DNA from: Flavobacterium ichthyis | Lineage (GTDB): Bacteria > Bacteroidota > Bacteroidia > Flavobacteriales > Flavobacteriaceae | Direction of reading: 5' to 3' | Assembly: GCF_009915155.1 (NCBI RefSeq) | Contig: NZ_JAABLM010000003.1 | Span: 171,523-235,522, forward strand | Length of the DNA stretch: 64,000 nucleotides | Shown: one piece after another, positions 55,946-64,000 of the stretch | Layout: every line of letters starts with the position of its first letter | Numbering within the stretch: the first letter of the stretch is position 1 | Position numbers and translations under genes: made by a program | The notes under the pieces: model-generated | Database searches by the model: none | Told to the model about the DNA's origin: nothing | The model's input: only the letters and a program-made list of their open reading frames with translations

Positions 55946-56932
55946 ATGAACGCAGGAAGAAAATACAGTTTAAAAGAATTTATCATTTGGACCCGAACCG
56001 AAATTTATAAAATAATTCCCATTGCCGTCATTCCAACTGTTGTTTATCAAATTTTCGATTGTACTTTCATTGCTTTCCCGTGGATTCCAATTGCTTTGAT
56101 TGGAACTGCAGCAGCTTTTATCGTGGGCTTTAAAAATACCCAAACCTATAACCGTCTGTGGGAAGCCCGACAAATTTATGGCGCAATTATCAATTCCAGT
56201 AGGAGTTTTGGGATTATGGTCAGAGATTTTATTGTTGATGATGAAAACACCCGTTTGGCATTTATAAACCGTCATGTTGCTTGGTTAACCGCTTTACGAT
56301 TTCAGTTGCGCGAACCCCGAACTTGGGAAAACATGGACAAATCTTACAATAAAGAATATGCCAAATTTTACCGAACTGAGGAACGACAAACCAACCTCAA
56401 TGAAGAATTGGCAAAATACCTTTCGGATAAAGAACTGCAAGTTATTTTGACCAAAAAAAATAAAGCGACCCAAATTATCGCGCTTCAAAGCGAAAATTTG
56501 AAACATTTGTCAAATGAAGGAAAAATCCGTAACTTCGAATATGTGGAGCTTTCTAAGCGATTAAGTGATTTATACGACCAACAAGGCAAATGCGAACGAA
56601 TCAAAAATTTCCCGTATCCACGGCAATTTGCTTCAATCAATTCCATTGTCATCTGGTTGTTTGTATTGCTTATCCCGTTTGGAATGTTAAACGAGTTTCA
56701 AAAATTAGGCGATTCATTCGTATGGCTTACCATTCCTTTTACCATTGTGGTGGGATGGGTTTTTGTCACCATGGATCGTGTGGGTGAAAGTACCGAAAAT
56801 CCTTTTGAAGGTAGCGCAAACGACGTACCAATAACCGCTATTTCCCGAACAATTGAAATTGATTTACTTGATATGTTTGATCAAAATAATTTACCTGAAC
56901 CAATTACTCCTTTTAATAATATTTTAATGTAA
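55946..56932 (+). CDS. Bestrophin-family anion channel
   Basis: A 328-aa membrane protein of the bestrophin/YneE family, which forms pentameric anion channels. Helices lie near residues 18-65 and 235-275. Family landmarks are RKYSLKEFIIWTRTE, FKNTQTYNRLWEARQIYGAI, HVAWLTALRFQLREPRTW and NPFEGSANDVPI near the end. The carbonic anhydrase gene starts 4 bp after its stop, which suggests bicarbonate as a permeating ion here. The family call is firm; the ion is inferred. Confidence 0.9.
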   Translation: MNAGRKYSLKEFIIWTRTEIYKIIPIAVIPTVVYQIFDCTFIAFPWIPIALIGTAAAFIVGFKNTQTYNRLWEARQIYGAIINSSRSFGIMVRDFIVDDENTRLAFINRHVAWLTALRFQLREPRTWENMDKSYNKEYAKFYRTEERQTNLNEELAKYLSDKELQVILTKKNKATQIIALQSENLKHLSNEGKIRNFEYVELSKRLSDLYDQQGKCERIKNFPYPRQFASINSIVIWLFVLLIPFGMLNEFQKLGDSFVWLTIPFTIVVGWVFVTMDRVGESTENPFEGSANDVPITAISRTIEIDLLDMFDQNNLPEPITPFNNILM

Positions 56933-56936
56933 AACT

Positions 56937-57569
56937 ATGAAATTAGAAAAAGTATTTCAAAACAACGAAAAATGGATTTCCGAAAAATTAGAAAAAGACC
57001 CCAATTATTTTAGCGAATTATCCAAGGGGCAAAATCCAGATATTCTCTACATTGGATGTTCCGATAGTCGTGTTACAGCAGAAGATATGATGGGTGTTCA
57101 ACCCGGCGAAGTTTTTGTTCATAGAAATATTGCTAATATGGTGATTAGTATCGACTTGAACGCTATGTCAGTTTTAAATTATGCAGTTGAACATCTTAAA
57201 GTAAAACACGTAGTGGTTTGCGGACATTATTTTTGTGGAGGTGTAAAAGCCGCCATGCAAGCCCAAGATTTAGGCGTATTAAATCCTTGGTTGCGAAATA
57301 TACGTGATGTTTATCGTTTACATAAAACAGAATTGAATGCGATAAATGACGAAAACCAACGCTACAACCGCTTGATAGAATTGAACGTTCAGGAACAATG
57401 TGTGAATCTAGTAAAAACTGCCGAAGTGCAAAAAGCTATCATTGAGAGAGATTTAAAAGTTCACGGATGGGTTTTCGACATTCATTCCGGGAAATTAATT
57501 GACTTAAATATTAATTTTGACAAAACCCTCGAAAACATTAGAGAAATTTATAATCTCGGACATGAATAA
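56937..57569 (+). CDS. can: Beta-class carbonic anhydrase
   Basis: A 210-aa zinc enzyme that interconverts CO2 and bicarbonate. The zinc ligands are Cys41 (IGCSDSRV), His97 and Cys100 (VCGHYFCGG), with the catalytic dyad Asp43-Arg45. VHRNIANMV and KVHGWVFDIHSG complete the signature. There is no signal peptide, so it acts in the cytoplasm. It begins 4 bp after the bestrophin gene and is followed by a strong terminator, so the two make a compact bicistron. Confidence 0.95.
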   Translation: MKLEKVFQNNEKWISEKLEKDPNYFSELSKGQNPDILYIGCSDSRVTAEDMMGVQPGEVFVHRNIANMVISIDLNAMSVLNYAVEHLKVKHVVVCGHYFCGGVKAAMQAQDLGVLNPWLRNIRDVYRLHKTELNAINDENQRYNRLIELNVQEQCVNLVKTAEVQKAIIERDLKVHGWVFDIHSGKLIDLNINFDKTLENIREIYNLGHE

Positions 57570-57577
57570 CATATTAA

Positions 57578-57602
57578 AAGTTCGCCGTAATGGCGAACTT
57601 TT
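57578..57602 (+). terminator. Terminator of the bestrophin-carbonic anhydrase pair
   Basis: A perfect 10-bp stem AAAGTTCGCC/GGCGAACTTT with a 5-nt loop and a T run, 8 bp past the stop. Confidence 0.88.
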
Positions 57603-57610
57603 TTTTATTT

Positions 57611-58555
57611 CTAAAAAGTAAATTTCGAAACTTCATTTTGCGCTTTTTCAAATCCCGAAATCAAATCCGTCATGATATCGCTTACTGGTTTTACCTCATG
57701 AATCAACCCCGAAACCTGCCCAATTTCCAATTCACCATCATCTAAGTCACCTTCAAACATTCCGCGTTTGGCACGAGCCCTACCTAACAAAATTTTCAAA
57801 TCCTCAACTGAAGCACAATTAGCGTAAGCTGTTTGCACTTCTTCATAAAATTTATTTTTGATTAAACGAACAGGAGCCAATTGTTTAAGTGTCACGTGCG
57901 TCTCGCCTTCGCCAATTGCCACCACTTTTTGCTTAAAATTTTCATGAGCAGAACTTTCTACCGAAGCCGCAAATCTACTCCCAATCTGTACACCATCAGC
58001 CCCTAAAACCATTGCGGCAAGCATCGCATTTCCGGTAGCAATTCCACCAGCGGCAATCAACGGAATCGAAATTTTTTCCCGCACCATAGGAATCAATGTC
58101 ATAGTTGTCAATTCTTCCCTACCGTTATGTCCTCCAGCCTCAAAACCTTCGGCAACAACCGCGTCAACTCCTGCTTCTTGGGATTTCAATGCAAATTTAG
58201 AACTGCTCACCACATGAACCACCGTAATACCTTTTTCCTTTAAAAAATTCGTCCAAGTTTTAGGATTTCCAGCAGAGGTAAACACAATTTTTACACCTTC
58301 GTTCACAATAATCTGCATAATTTCCTCAATATTCGGGTACAACATCGGCACATTCACACCAAAAGGTTTGTCCGTTGCTTTCTTACATTTTTGAATATTT
58401 TCACGCAAAATCTCAGGATACATTGATCCAGCTCCAATCAAGCCCAAACCACCGCAATTACTCACGGCACTCGCAAGTTTCCAGCCACTGTTCCAAATCA
58501 TTCCTCCCTGAATTACAGGATATTTTATTTTAAAAAGTTCGGTTATTTTGTTCAT
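57611..58555 (-). CDS. Nitronate monooxygenase-like flavoprotein
   Basis: A 314-aa FMN-binding TIM-barrel enzyme of the 2-nitropropane dioxygenase/FabK superfamily. Landmarks are KYPVIQGGMIWNSGWKLASA, GFGVNVP-like PFGVNVPMLYP, VFTSAGNPKTW, GFEAGGHNGREELTTM, AAGGIATGNAMLAAMVLGADGVQIGSRF. It may oxidise alkyl nitronates, or may be an enoyl reductase relative; the sequence alone does not decide. A repeat-like region lies upstream of its start. Confidence 0.88.
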   Translation of the reverse strand: MNKITELFKIKYPVIQGGMIWNSGWKLASAVSNCGGLGLIGAGSMYPEILRENIQKCKKATDKPFGVNVPMLYPNIEEIMQIIVNEGVKIVFTSAGNPKTWTNFLKEKGITVVHVVSSSKFALKSQEAGVDAVVAEGFEAGGHNGREELTTMTLIPMVREKISIPLIAAGGIATGNAMLAAMVLGADGVQIGSRFAASVESSAHENFKQKVVAIGEGETHVTLKQLAPVRLIKNKFYEEVQTAYANCASVEDLKILLGRARAKRGMFEGDLDDGELEIGQVSGLIHEVKPVSDIMTDLISGFEKAQNEVSKFTF

Positions 58556-58580
58556 TTTTTATTATTTATGAATCGAATCG

Positions 58581-58738
58581 TCCCTGCGTTTTTGGCTTCC
58601 GAAGCTTCGGGACATTTTTCCGCTTTCGGCTTTAGTATTTTGCTCCGAAAATCTCCACAAAATAGCTATCACCTCTCCCGACGCTTCGGGACGTGGCTAT
58701 GGGAAAAACGTCTTTTTTATCAGGAAACTTTCGGCTAT
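58581..58738 (+). repeat. Diverged copy of the palindromic intergenic element, copy 5
   Basis: It has GCGTTTTTGGC, a CCGAAGCTTCGG palindrome, ATTTTTCCGCTTTCGG, a private stem TATTTTG/CAAAATA, a second palindrome CCCGACGCTTCGGG (58677-58690) identical to the one in copy 1, and a TTCGGCTATT end. Parts and order resemble copy 1, but the flanks have drifted. It fills the gap between the nitronate monooxygenase start and the S8 protease terminator; a 69-codon ORF across it is not credible. Confidence 0.4.
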
Positions 58739-58787
58739 TGCCAAACTTACAAATTTTTGTACAGAAGCTATCTTTAAAACACAAAAA

Positions 58788-58815
58788 AACCGTTACAAAG
58801 TTTTAAGTAACGGCT
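58788..58815 (-). terminator. Terminator of the S8 protease gene
   Basis: A perfect stem of at least 7 bp (CCGTTAC/GTAACGG) with a 10-nt loop; the minus strand then runs into seven Ts. Confidence 0.78.
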
Positions 58816-58835
58816 CCACACATTAATACAAAATC

Positions 58836-60449
58836 TTACTTCTTCACAATTTTGCCATTTTCAAAAAAACCGCCACTTTCTATTTGGTACAAATACAAAC
58901 CCGCTGGTAAATGTTGAATATTTAATTGATTTTGGTTTTCATTCAAAATAAACTCTAAAACCTTCTGCCCAATTTGGTTGTAAAAAACAATTTTTCCACG
59001 AGAATTTTCTTTTGCTAATTGTACAAATAAATTATTTTCCGTAGGATTTGGATAAATTTTTGTTGCACTAAGTTCATTAAATTTCACCTCTAAACCATTC
59101 AACAAAGCGGTTGCAAAATCAGGAATTCCGTAGCCAAATTGTTCATTAGGATTCAAAAATAAATGCGCTGATTCTTTGATGATTTGCATTATTTCTACAT
59201 TGTTAAAATTGGGCAACGCTTCCCATAAACACGCCACCATTCCAGCCATAATTGGTCCTGAAAAAGACGTCCCATTTGCCAAACCAACTGATCCCGAGGT
59301 TGTAGCCACAACTGAATTTTGTCCTTGAGCCATCACATCAGGTTTTATTCTTCCGTCATAAGAAGGTCCAATCGAGCTAAAACTTGCGTAAGCTTGCGCT
59401 GGTGTAACTGCTCCAACCGCCAAAACATTGAACGCATCTGCTGGAGCAGCGATATTAGGATTTGTCGAAGCTCCAGAATTTCCGGCAGAAGTCACACAAA
59501 TCATGCCTTTGGCGAAAGCCATATTTGACCCTCTAGAAATAAAAGTTCTATTTCCTGTCATGTCAAGATAGCTATGGCTATAATTAGGATTGTCATAATT
59601 AAAATATCCTAATGAAGTGTTGATAATGTCAACTCCTAAACTATCGGCCACTTCGGCAGCTTCAACCCAGTAACTTTCTTCCACAGGATTCTCGCTCGAA
59701 ACGTCTTCTGTTGTGAACAAATAATACGATGCATTTGGTGCAGTCCCAATTAACTGATTTTCCACATAACCACCCATTGTGGAAAGCACTAACGTTCCGT
59801 GGGAACCGCCTGAATAAAAATTATCACTTCGATTTACAAAATCGTAACCCCCAAAAATTTTTCCATTATTTCGCAAATTTGCGAACGGCGAAGCAGTATT
59901 GACATTAGGAAATCCAGCATCCATTACAGCTATTATTTTTCCGTTTCCGGTAAAATTCTGTTGGTGTAATAAATGTCCATTCAACATTTGAATTTGGTTT
60001 CCAGAAGTTCCATAATTGTAATTTACCTGAACTTCGAGATTTTTTTGCTGAATTTGGACTTTATTTTCGGATAAAATTCTAGCAGGAGCGTTTAAGTTTT
60101 TATTGGCATATTCCACGCGATCTACAAAAGTGAAATTTTGCAGATTTTGAATTGCCGACAATGAACCGCGAATGTGCAAGGCATTTAACCATTTGGATTT
60201 TGCCATAATCACAATTCCTGGACTATTAGAAATTTGCGTGATGTAATTTTCAGAAATTGGGACATCCGTTAAATCTAACGAAATATTTTGAGCAGTTCTT
60301 CTATCAAGTGCTCGTTGAGAAAGCATTGTTAACGGATTTGAGAGAAATGTTGCGGCATTTGGCTTGTCAGCAAAATAAATCCATGCGTCTTCTTGAGAAA
60401 AGGACTGAAAACCAATTAGTATAAATATTAGAAATGTAATTTTTTTCAT
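58836..60449 (-). CDS. Secreted S8 subtilisin-like protease with T9SS tail
   Basis: A 537-aa extracellular protease. It starts MKKITFLIFILIGFQSFSQ; the in-frame codon at 60476 overlaps the promoter -7 element. A prodomain with LSQRALDRR precedes the catalytic domain. The triad is Asp in AVMDAGFPN, His in GGSHGTLV and Ser in NGTSFSGPIMAGM, with the oxyanion Asn in TSAGNSGA. The last ~75 residues, from ATKIYPNPTENNLFV to a Lys end, form a type A T9SS sorting domain, so the protein should be exported by the PorSS machinery. Confidence 0.94.
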   Translation of the reverse strand: MKKITFLIFILIGFQSFSQEDAWIYFADKPNAATFLSNPLTMLSQRALDRRTAQNISLDLTDVPISENYITQISNSPGIVIMAKSKWLNALHIRGSLSAIQNLQNFTFVDRVEYANKNLNAPARILSENKVQIQQKNLEVQVNYNYGTSGNQIQMLNGHLLHQQNFTGNGKIIAVMDAGFPNVNTASPFANLRNNGKIFGGYDFVNRSDNFYSGGSHGTLVLSTMGGYVENQLIGTAPNASYYLFTTEDVSSENPVEESYWVEAAEVADSLGVDIINTSLGYFNYDNPNYSHSYLDMTGNRTFISRGSNMAFAKGMICVTSAGNSGASTNPNIAAPADAFNVLAVGAVTPAQAYASFSSIGPSYDGRIKPDVMAQGQNSVVATTSGSVGLANGTSFSGPIMAGMVACLWEALPNFNNVEIMQIIKESAHLFLNPNEQFGYGIPDFATALLNGLEVKFNELSATKIYPNPTENNLFVQLAKENSRGKIVFYNQIGQKVLEFILNENQNQLNIQHLPAGLYLYQIESGGFFENGKIVKK

Positions 60450-60473
60450 AACGCGTTTCTGTAATTCTTCCCT

Positions 60474-60507
60474 CAAAGTTACGAAAATCGCCGATGTAAA
60501 ATTTCAA
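60474..60507 (-). promoter_or_regulatory. Promoter of the S8 protease gene
   Basis: On the minus strand, TTG (60505-60507), 23 nt, then TAACTTTG (60474-60481), 24 nt before the ATG at 60449. The upstream half overlaps the mnmA terminator region. Confidence 0.5.
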
Positions 60508-60510
60508 AAA

Positions 60511-60532
60511 AAACCGAACTATTGTTCGGTTT
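60511..60532 (-). terminator. Terminator of mnmA
   Basis: A perfect 9-bp stem AAACCGAAC/GTTCGGTTT with a TATT loop, running into eight Ts on the minus strand. Confidence 0.88.
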
Positions 60533-60552
60533 AAATTATTTTTAAAGAATTT

Positions 60553-61740
60553 TTAAGCAATTACACCAGAGCCAATTAATTCATCTCCAATATGCCATGA
60601 AACAAATTGACCTTCGGTAATGGCGGATTGCGGTTCGTTAAATTCTACATACATTCCATTTTCAAACTGGTGCAAAGTGGCTTTTTGCAAGGGTTGACGG
60701 TATCGAATTCTCGCCATCACTTCCATCGTTTCGCCTGAATTGAGTTTTAAATCGGGGCGAATCCAATGCACTTCGCTCTTTTCTATGAACAAAGCGGATT
60801 TGAATAATCCGGGATGATTTTGGCCTTGTCCGGTATAAATAATATTGTTTTCGACGTCGGTTTCGATGACAAAAAGTGGTTCTTTCGTGCCGCCAACATT
60901 GAGTCCTTTTCGTTGACCTTTGGTAAAATAATGAGCGCCTTGGTGTTTACCTACTTTTTTTCCGGCTTGAGAAACGTAAGGCAATTTTGCTGCTTTAAAT
61001 GCCAGTTCTTCTTCTTTCGAATCAAAAGTTTCTATTTTTTTTTCAAAAATTTTAGCATCTGCTGCCACTTCAAAAATATGTCCTTCTTTTGGTTGTAATT
61101 TTTGTTGAAGAAATTCGGGCAAACGAACTTTTCCAATAAAACATAATCCTTGTGAATCTTTTTTATCAGCAGTTACCAATTCCATTTTAGCTGCAATTTC
61201 TCGAACTTGTGGTTTAGTCAGTTCTCCGATAGGAAAAAGTGCTTTCGCCAATTGTTGTTGGGAAAGTTGGCACAAAAAATAGGATTGGTCCTTATTCGAA
61301 TCCACACCAGAAAGCAATTGGTAAACTTTTTCACCGTTAATTTCAGTTTCGGTTTTTCTGCAATAATGACCTGTTGCTACAAAATCTGCTCCTAAACTTA
61401 GGGCGATTTTCATGAACACATCAAATTTTATTTCGCGATTGCACAAAACATCGGGATTTGGTGTTCGGCCTTTTTCATATTCGCTAAACATGTAATCGAC
61501 GATTTTTTCTTGGTATTGCTCGCTCAAATCTACCGTTTGAAAAGGAATTCCTAATTTTTCAGCAACCAAAAGTGCATCATTACTATCCTCTAACCATGGA
61601 CATTCATTAGATATAGTTACCGATTCGTCGTGCCAATTTTTCATGAACAAACCAATTACTTCGTAACCTTGCTCTTTTAAAAGATAAGCCGCAACACTCG
61701 AATCTACACCTCCGGAAAGTCCAACAACAACGCGTTTCAT
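60553..61740 (-). CDS. mnmA: tRNA 2-thiouridylase
   Basis: MnmA thiolates U34 of Glu, Gln and Lys tRNAs. The 395-aa protein has the PP-loop [15 protein letters not shown] (residues 7-21). The first catalytic Cys is in [13 protein letters not shown] and the second in [22 protein letters not shown] and the C-terminal [13 protein letters not shown] complete the signature. Length is slightly above the E. coli enzyme. A -7 element TAATTTTG lies 19 nt before the start. Confidence 0.95.
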   Translation of the reverse strand: MKRVVVGLSGGVDSSVAAYLLKEQGYEVIGLFMKNWHDESVTISNECPWLEDSNDALLVAEKLGIPFQTVDLSEQYQEKIVDYMFSEYEKGRTPNPDVLCNREIKFDVFMKIALSLGADFVATGHYCRKTETEINGEKVYQLLSGVDSNKDQSYFLCQLSQQQLAKALFPIGELTKPQVREIAAKMELVTADKKDSQGLCFIGKVRLPEFLQQKLQPKEGHIFEVAADAKIFEKKIETFDSKEEELAFKAAKLPYVSQAGKKVGKHQGAHYFTKGQRKGLNVGGTKEPLFVIETDVENNIIYTGQGQNHPGLFKSALFIEKSEVHWIRPDLKLNSGETMEVMARIRYRQPLQKATLHQFENGMYVEFNEPQSAITEGQFVSWHIGDELIGSGVIA

Positions 61741-61759
61741 TTTTTATAATTTATGTTTG

Positions 61760-61767
61760 CAAAATTA
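61760..61767 (-). promoter_or_regulatory. -7 promoter element of mnmA
   Basis: TAATTTTG on the minus strand, 19 nt before the mnmA ATG; the only TTG nearby is 12 nt away, too close. Confidence 0.35.
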
Positions 61768-61771
61768 CGCA

Positions 61772-61802
61772 AAATGCCGCAACTAAAATAATTGCGGCAT
61801 TT
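61772..61802 (-). terminator. Terminator of the MORN-repeat gene
   Basis: A perfect 11-bp stem AAATGCCGCAA/TTGCGGCATTT with a 9-nt loop, between the MORN-repeat gene and mnmA. Confidence 0.72.
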
Positions 61803-61830
61803 GTTTCAATAATATCATGATTGGTATTTT

Positions 61831-62559
61831 TTATTGACGATTTTCCGGACGTTTTCTGGCGTCTTTGTTTTTGCTGTCAATTTTAAATTTGTCTTGCTTG
61901 ATTTTGTTAGGATTTTGCTTTTTCATCAACTTTCCATTTTCAAAGTAGCTCCAAATTCCAAATTTTTTGCCGTCTTTATATTGACCTTTAGTTACTTTAC
62001 CAAAACCATCATCAAACATTGCGGGACCATCAAGCACACCATTTTTATAAAAAGATTCTTCCAGCAAGGTGCCTTTTTCGTTGAACTTTTTATAAGTTCC
62101 GTCTTTCACATCGTTTACAAAATTAGCTTGTTCAGCAAGGATTCCGTTTTTATAAAAAACTTTTCTTTCCCCGTTAAGTTTTCCTTCGACATAATATTCG
62201 AGCGTCATTATTTCCGGCGATTTAAAGTGGTAATATTTCCACAAACCATTGGCCAATTTATTAACTTCTTTACCTTCACTGACTTTATTGCCATTTTGGT
62301 CGAAAAAAATAGTATATGCAGAACCGTCAACTGCCGTAAAATCACGCGTAGCAATAATTGATCCTGCTTTGGTATCATCGAAAAATTTAAAAATTCCTGT
62401 TTCTCTTCCGTGGTTGAAAGTACCTTCATAGCGAGGTCTTTTTGAAGTTTCGTAAATGCCTCTCCATAAACCATGGCGTTTTCCATTGGCATCTAGCATA
62501 TTAGTATCTTGGGCAAAAAGTTTAAACGTAAAAATCAATATGATAAAAAAGTATTTCAT
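61831..62559 (-). CDS. Secreted MORN-repeat (YwqK-like) protein
   Basis: A 242-aa protein with a signal peptide (MKYFFIILIFTFKLFAQ) and about six to seven MORN_2 repeats. Each reads roughly GxxxGxWKxYxxxG, for example GKRHGLWRGIYE, GRETGIFKFF, NGLWKYYHFK, LNGERKVFYKNG, KDGTYKKFNEKG, GKKFGIWSYFENG. The tail is Lys/Asp/Arg-rich. YwqK-type proteins are sometimes labelled as antitoxins, but nothing here supports a toxin-antitoxin role. It is probably surface exposed. Confidence 0.84.
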   Translation of the reverse strand: MKYFFIILIFTFKLFAQDTNMLDANGKRHGLWRGIYETSKRPRYEGTFNHGRETGIFKFFDDTKAGSIIATRDFTAVDGSAYTIFFDQNGNKVSEGKEVNKLANGLWKYYHFKSPEIMTLEYYVEGKLNGERKVFYKNGILAEQANFVNDVKDGTYKKFNEKGTLLEESFYKNGVLDGPAMFDDGFGKVTKGQYKDGKKFGIWSYFENGKLMKKQNPNKIKQDKFKIDSKNKDARKRPENRQ

Positions 62560-62580
62560 AGTATAGGATAATTATCGATG

Positions 62581-62588
62581 CAAAATTA
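62581..62588 (-). promoter_or_regulatory. -7 promoter element of the MORN-repeat gene
   Basis: TAATTTTG on the minus strand, 21 nt before the start; no TTG in the -33 range. Confidence 0.35.
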
Positions 62589-62838
62589 ATTTTTAATTAG
62601 TAACGGAAAAAGAAAACAAATAATATAATATGATTAGTTTTTATCATCAATACAATCTCTAATAATTTATTTAAATAAAAAAAATCTACAAAATAACAAT
62701 TATCTGAATTAACATTATTTTAATGATTTGTAGCTAAAATAGTTAATTTATTATTAAATGTTAGTTTTTATTAAGTTTTATTGTTTTTATATAAATTTTA
62801 AATATATAATTTTACTTAAACATTAAACCAATTTTATT

Positions 62839-63843
62839 ATGAAAAACTTACTCAAAAAATGTACAATCGCTTGCTTGGCATTGACTATTTTATCATGTAG
62901 TGACGATGACAACAACAATTCTAATCAGCCACAAACTATTGCAGATATCGCTGCTGCTAACGGCGATTTTTCAGTTCTTGTAACTGCATTAAATAGAACA
63001 GGCTTAACAACGGTTTTAGATGGCTCGGGACAATATACCGTTTTTGCCCCTACCAATGCTGCATTTAACACATTTTTCTCATCAATTAGCACTCCGGGAA
63101 ATACAGTTACGGTAGAAAATGTGCCTGAGGCTACACTCAGAGCAATCTTACTGTATCACGTAATTGGCGATGAAATCACTTTTTCTGAAGTTCCTGCCTC
63201 AGGATATGCCACTACCTTATCAACTTTAAATTCTGCTGCAAATGGTCCTGGTATCAGTATGTTTTTGCAAAAATCAGGTGGAACAATTACAATTAATGGT
63301 GGCGTTGATAGTAAAGGAGCCACAACCACGCAATCGACAGCTGATATTCAAGCGAGCAACGGGGTAATTCATGTGGTAGATAGAGTAATCCAAATTCCGA
63401 CTATCGTTGACCATGTTATTGACAATCCCGAATTTGAAACATTACAAACTGTAGTAACAAGTCCTGCTCAAAGTGGTGTTTTAAGCGCGCTGTCTGGTTT
63501 GACGCCTTCCGCTCCTGCAACATTATTTGCTCCAAACAATGCAGCTTTTGCGACTGCATTAGGTTCTGGTGGATTTGCCAATGGTGCTTCAGATGCTGCT
63601 GTCACAAAAGTTTTACAGTACCATGTAACTACTGCTGGAAATGTTCGCTCAACTCAATTATCAAATAACCAAGTAGTTCCGATGTTTACAGATCCTGTAC
63701 AAAGTACAACCATTATTTTAGGGACAAATACTGTTGATGTTCGTGATTCTGCTAGCAATCTATCAAGAGTTTTTCAAGCAGACATTCAAGCATCAAATGG
63801 CGTTATTCACGGTGTAAACAGAGTTTTACAACCGGTTTTATAA
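62839..63843 (+). CDS. Fasciclin (FAS1) two-domain lipoprotein
   Basis: A 334-aa lipoprotein: LTILSCSDDDNNN gives the lipid-modified Cys near residue 20. It carries two FAS1 domains (about 35-190 and 200-334). Each begins with a FAS1 H1-type motif (SGQYTVFAPTNAAFNTFF and PATLFAPNNAAFATAL), has YHV (LLYHVIGDE, LQYHVTTAG) and ends ADIQASNGVIHxVxRVxQ. FAS1 proteins mediate adhesion. The second domain lacks some N-terminal strands. The IS3 end begins about 36 bp after its stop. Confidence 0.92.
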   Translation: MKNLLKKCTIACLALTILSCSDDDNNNSNQPQTIADIAAANGDFSVLVTALNRTGLTTVLDGSGQYTVFAPTNAAFNTFFSSISTPGNTVTVENVPEATLRAILLYHVIGDEITFSEVPASGYATTLSTLNSAANGPGISMFLQKSGGTITINGGVDSKGATTTQSTADIQASNGVIHVVDRVIQIPTIVDHVIDNPEFETLQTVVTSPAQSGVLSALSGLTPSAPATLFAPNNAAFATALGSGGFANGASDAAVTKVLQYHVTTAGNVRSTQLSNNQVVPMFTDPVQSTTIILGTNTVDVRDSASNLSRVFQADIQASNGVIHGVNRVLQPVL

Positions 63844-63879
63844 TCTAAGCTATTTAAAAAAAAAACGCAACTTTGAACA

Positions 63880-64000
63880 TGCCCCAAAAAGTTAGACACT
63901 ATTTGGGGCATTTTTTATGGAAAGAAAAGTTAAGTATGATTACGCATTTAAATTAGAATGTGTTAAGTTAGTTTTAGAGAAACATTATTCTGTTTTGTAT
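63880..64000 (+). mobile_element. Left end of an IS3-family insertion sequence, cut by the window edge
   Basis: The terminal sequence TGCCCCAAAAAGTTAGACAC begins at 63880. Its TGCCCCAAA also pairs with TTTGGGGCA at 63902-63910, making a hairpin between the end and the first ORF; several IS3 members carry such a structure to block outside transcription. The transposase ORF follows at once. The right end is outside the window, so intactness and target duplication cannot be judged. Confidence 0.78.
63917..64000 (+). CDS. IS3-type transposase OrfA, N-terminal fragment
   Basis: The first 28 residues begin MERKVKYDYAFKLECVKLVL. This matches the helix-turn-helix start of IS3-family OrfA proteins, which have Y.xEFKxxxVxxxL-like openings. 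In this family OrfA is usually joined to OrfB by programmed -1 frameshifting, but that region is beyond the window edge. Confidence 0.7.
   Translation, partial: MERKVKYDYAFKLECVKLVLEKHYSVLY

Noticed and set aside
58568..58777. 69-codon ORF between the nitronate monooxygenase and S8 protease genes
   Set aside because: It lies wholly within the diverged palindromic element; the reading frame is a by-product of the repeat.
61831..62559. Toxin-antitoxin module suggested by the YwqK antitoxin label
   Set aside because: MORN repeats plus a signal peptide and no partner toxin gene make this unlikely.

Overview
The window reads as a chromosomal segment from a Flavobacterium-like member of the Bacteroidota (Flavobacteriaceae). 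The reasons are the low G+C, A-rich sequence; promoters with the TAnnTTTG -7 element instead of sigma-70 boxes; many signal peptides and lipoproteins with N-terminal Ser-Asp/Asn-Asp runs; an S8 protease with a type IX secretion (T9SS) C-terminal tail; a menaquinone pathway; a monomeric NADP-isocitrate dehydrogenase; and Bacteroidota families such as the PUR-like DUF3276 protein. No rRNA, tRNA, CRISPR array, prophage or plasmid backbone was seen. The only mobile element is the left end of an IS3-type insertion sequence at the right edge.

Layout. 1-13.7 kb: an acyl-CoA dehydrogenase/oxidase, then a mostly minus-strand menaquinone region. menB, two PH-domain membrane proteins, menA and a metallo-hydrolase form one tight run. 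menC follows a TPR gene, and menD precedes cvfB. A secreted C1 peptidase and a small PH-domain protein are inserted on the plus strand. 13.7-18.8 kb: acetyltransferase, glutathione peroxidase lipoprotein, a fused cytochrome c synthase CcsBA with a His-rich internal segment, and a 20-cysteine copper-storage-like protein. 18.9-24.3 kb: plus-strand run of DUF2520, KdsC-like phosphatase, UbiA prenyltransferase, Maf, MscS and an Omp85-like outer membrane protein. 24.3-27.3 kb: nusB-DUF1573-yajC and leucine dehydrogenase. 27.4-34.7 kb: ABC exporter, PUR-like protein, CsaA, thioredoxin-like and secreted proteins, a cyclophilin-FKBP fusion and a sterol-desaturase-family protein. 34.8-42.1 kb: trmD, rplS, icd, thiamine pyrophosphokinase, NudK and uvrB. 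42.2-43.1 kb: a decayed spot with a TlpA-like gene broken by a stop codon and remnants of a small secreted ORF. 43.1-50 kb: TerB-like, esterase, DUF1456/DUF4269, sucC, lysA and a Tat-exported alkaline phosphatase. 50-57.6 kb: a TPR histidine kinase and LuxR-type regulator diverging from three small lipoproteins and an OmpA protein, then a bestrophin channel paired with a beta-carbonic anhydrase. 57.6-64 kb: nitronate monooxygenase-like enzyme, T9SS S8 protease, mnmA, a MORN-repeat protein, a two-domain fasciclin lipoprotein and the IS3 end.

Most of the content is ordinary core genome. The most unusual structure is a family of dispersed intergenic palindromic elements (about 4681-4800 minus, 18295-18403, 36084-36208, 46811-46954 and a diverged copy near 58581-58738). 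They share conserved flanks, but each carries a different internal stem. Other points of interest are the bestrophin-carbonic anhydrase pair, the metal-binding features around ccsBA and the Cys-rich protein, the PH-domain genes inside the men operon, the broken TlpA locus, and a structured leader candidate before rplS. All functional calls rest on motif recognition by eye; no database search was run.
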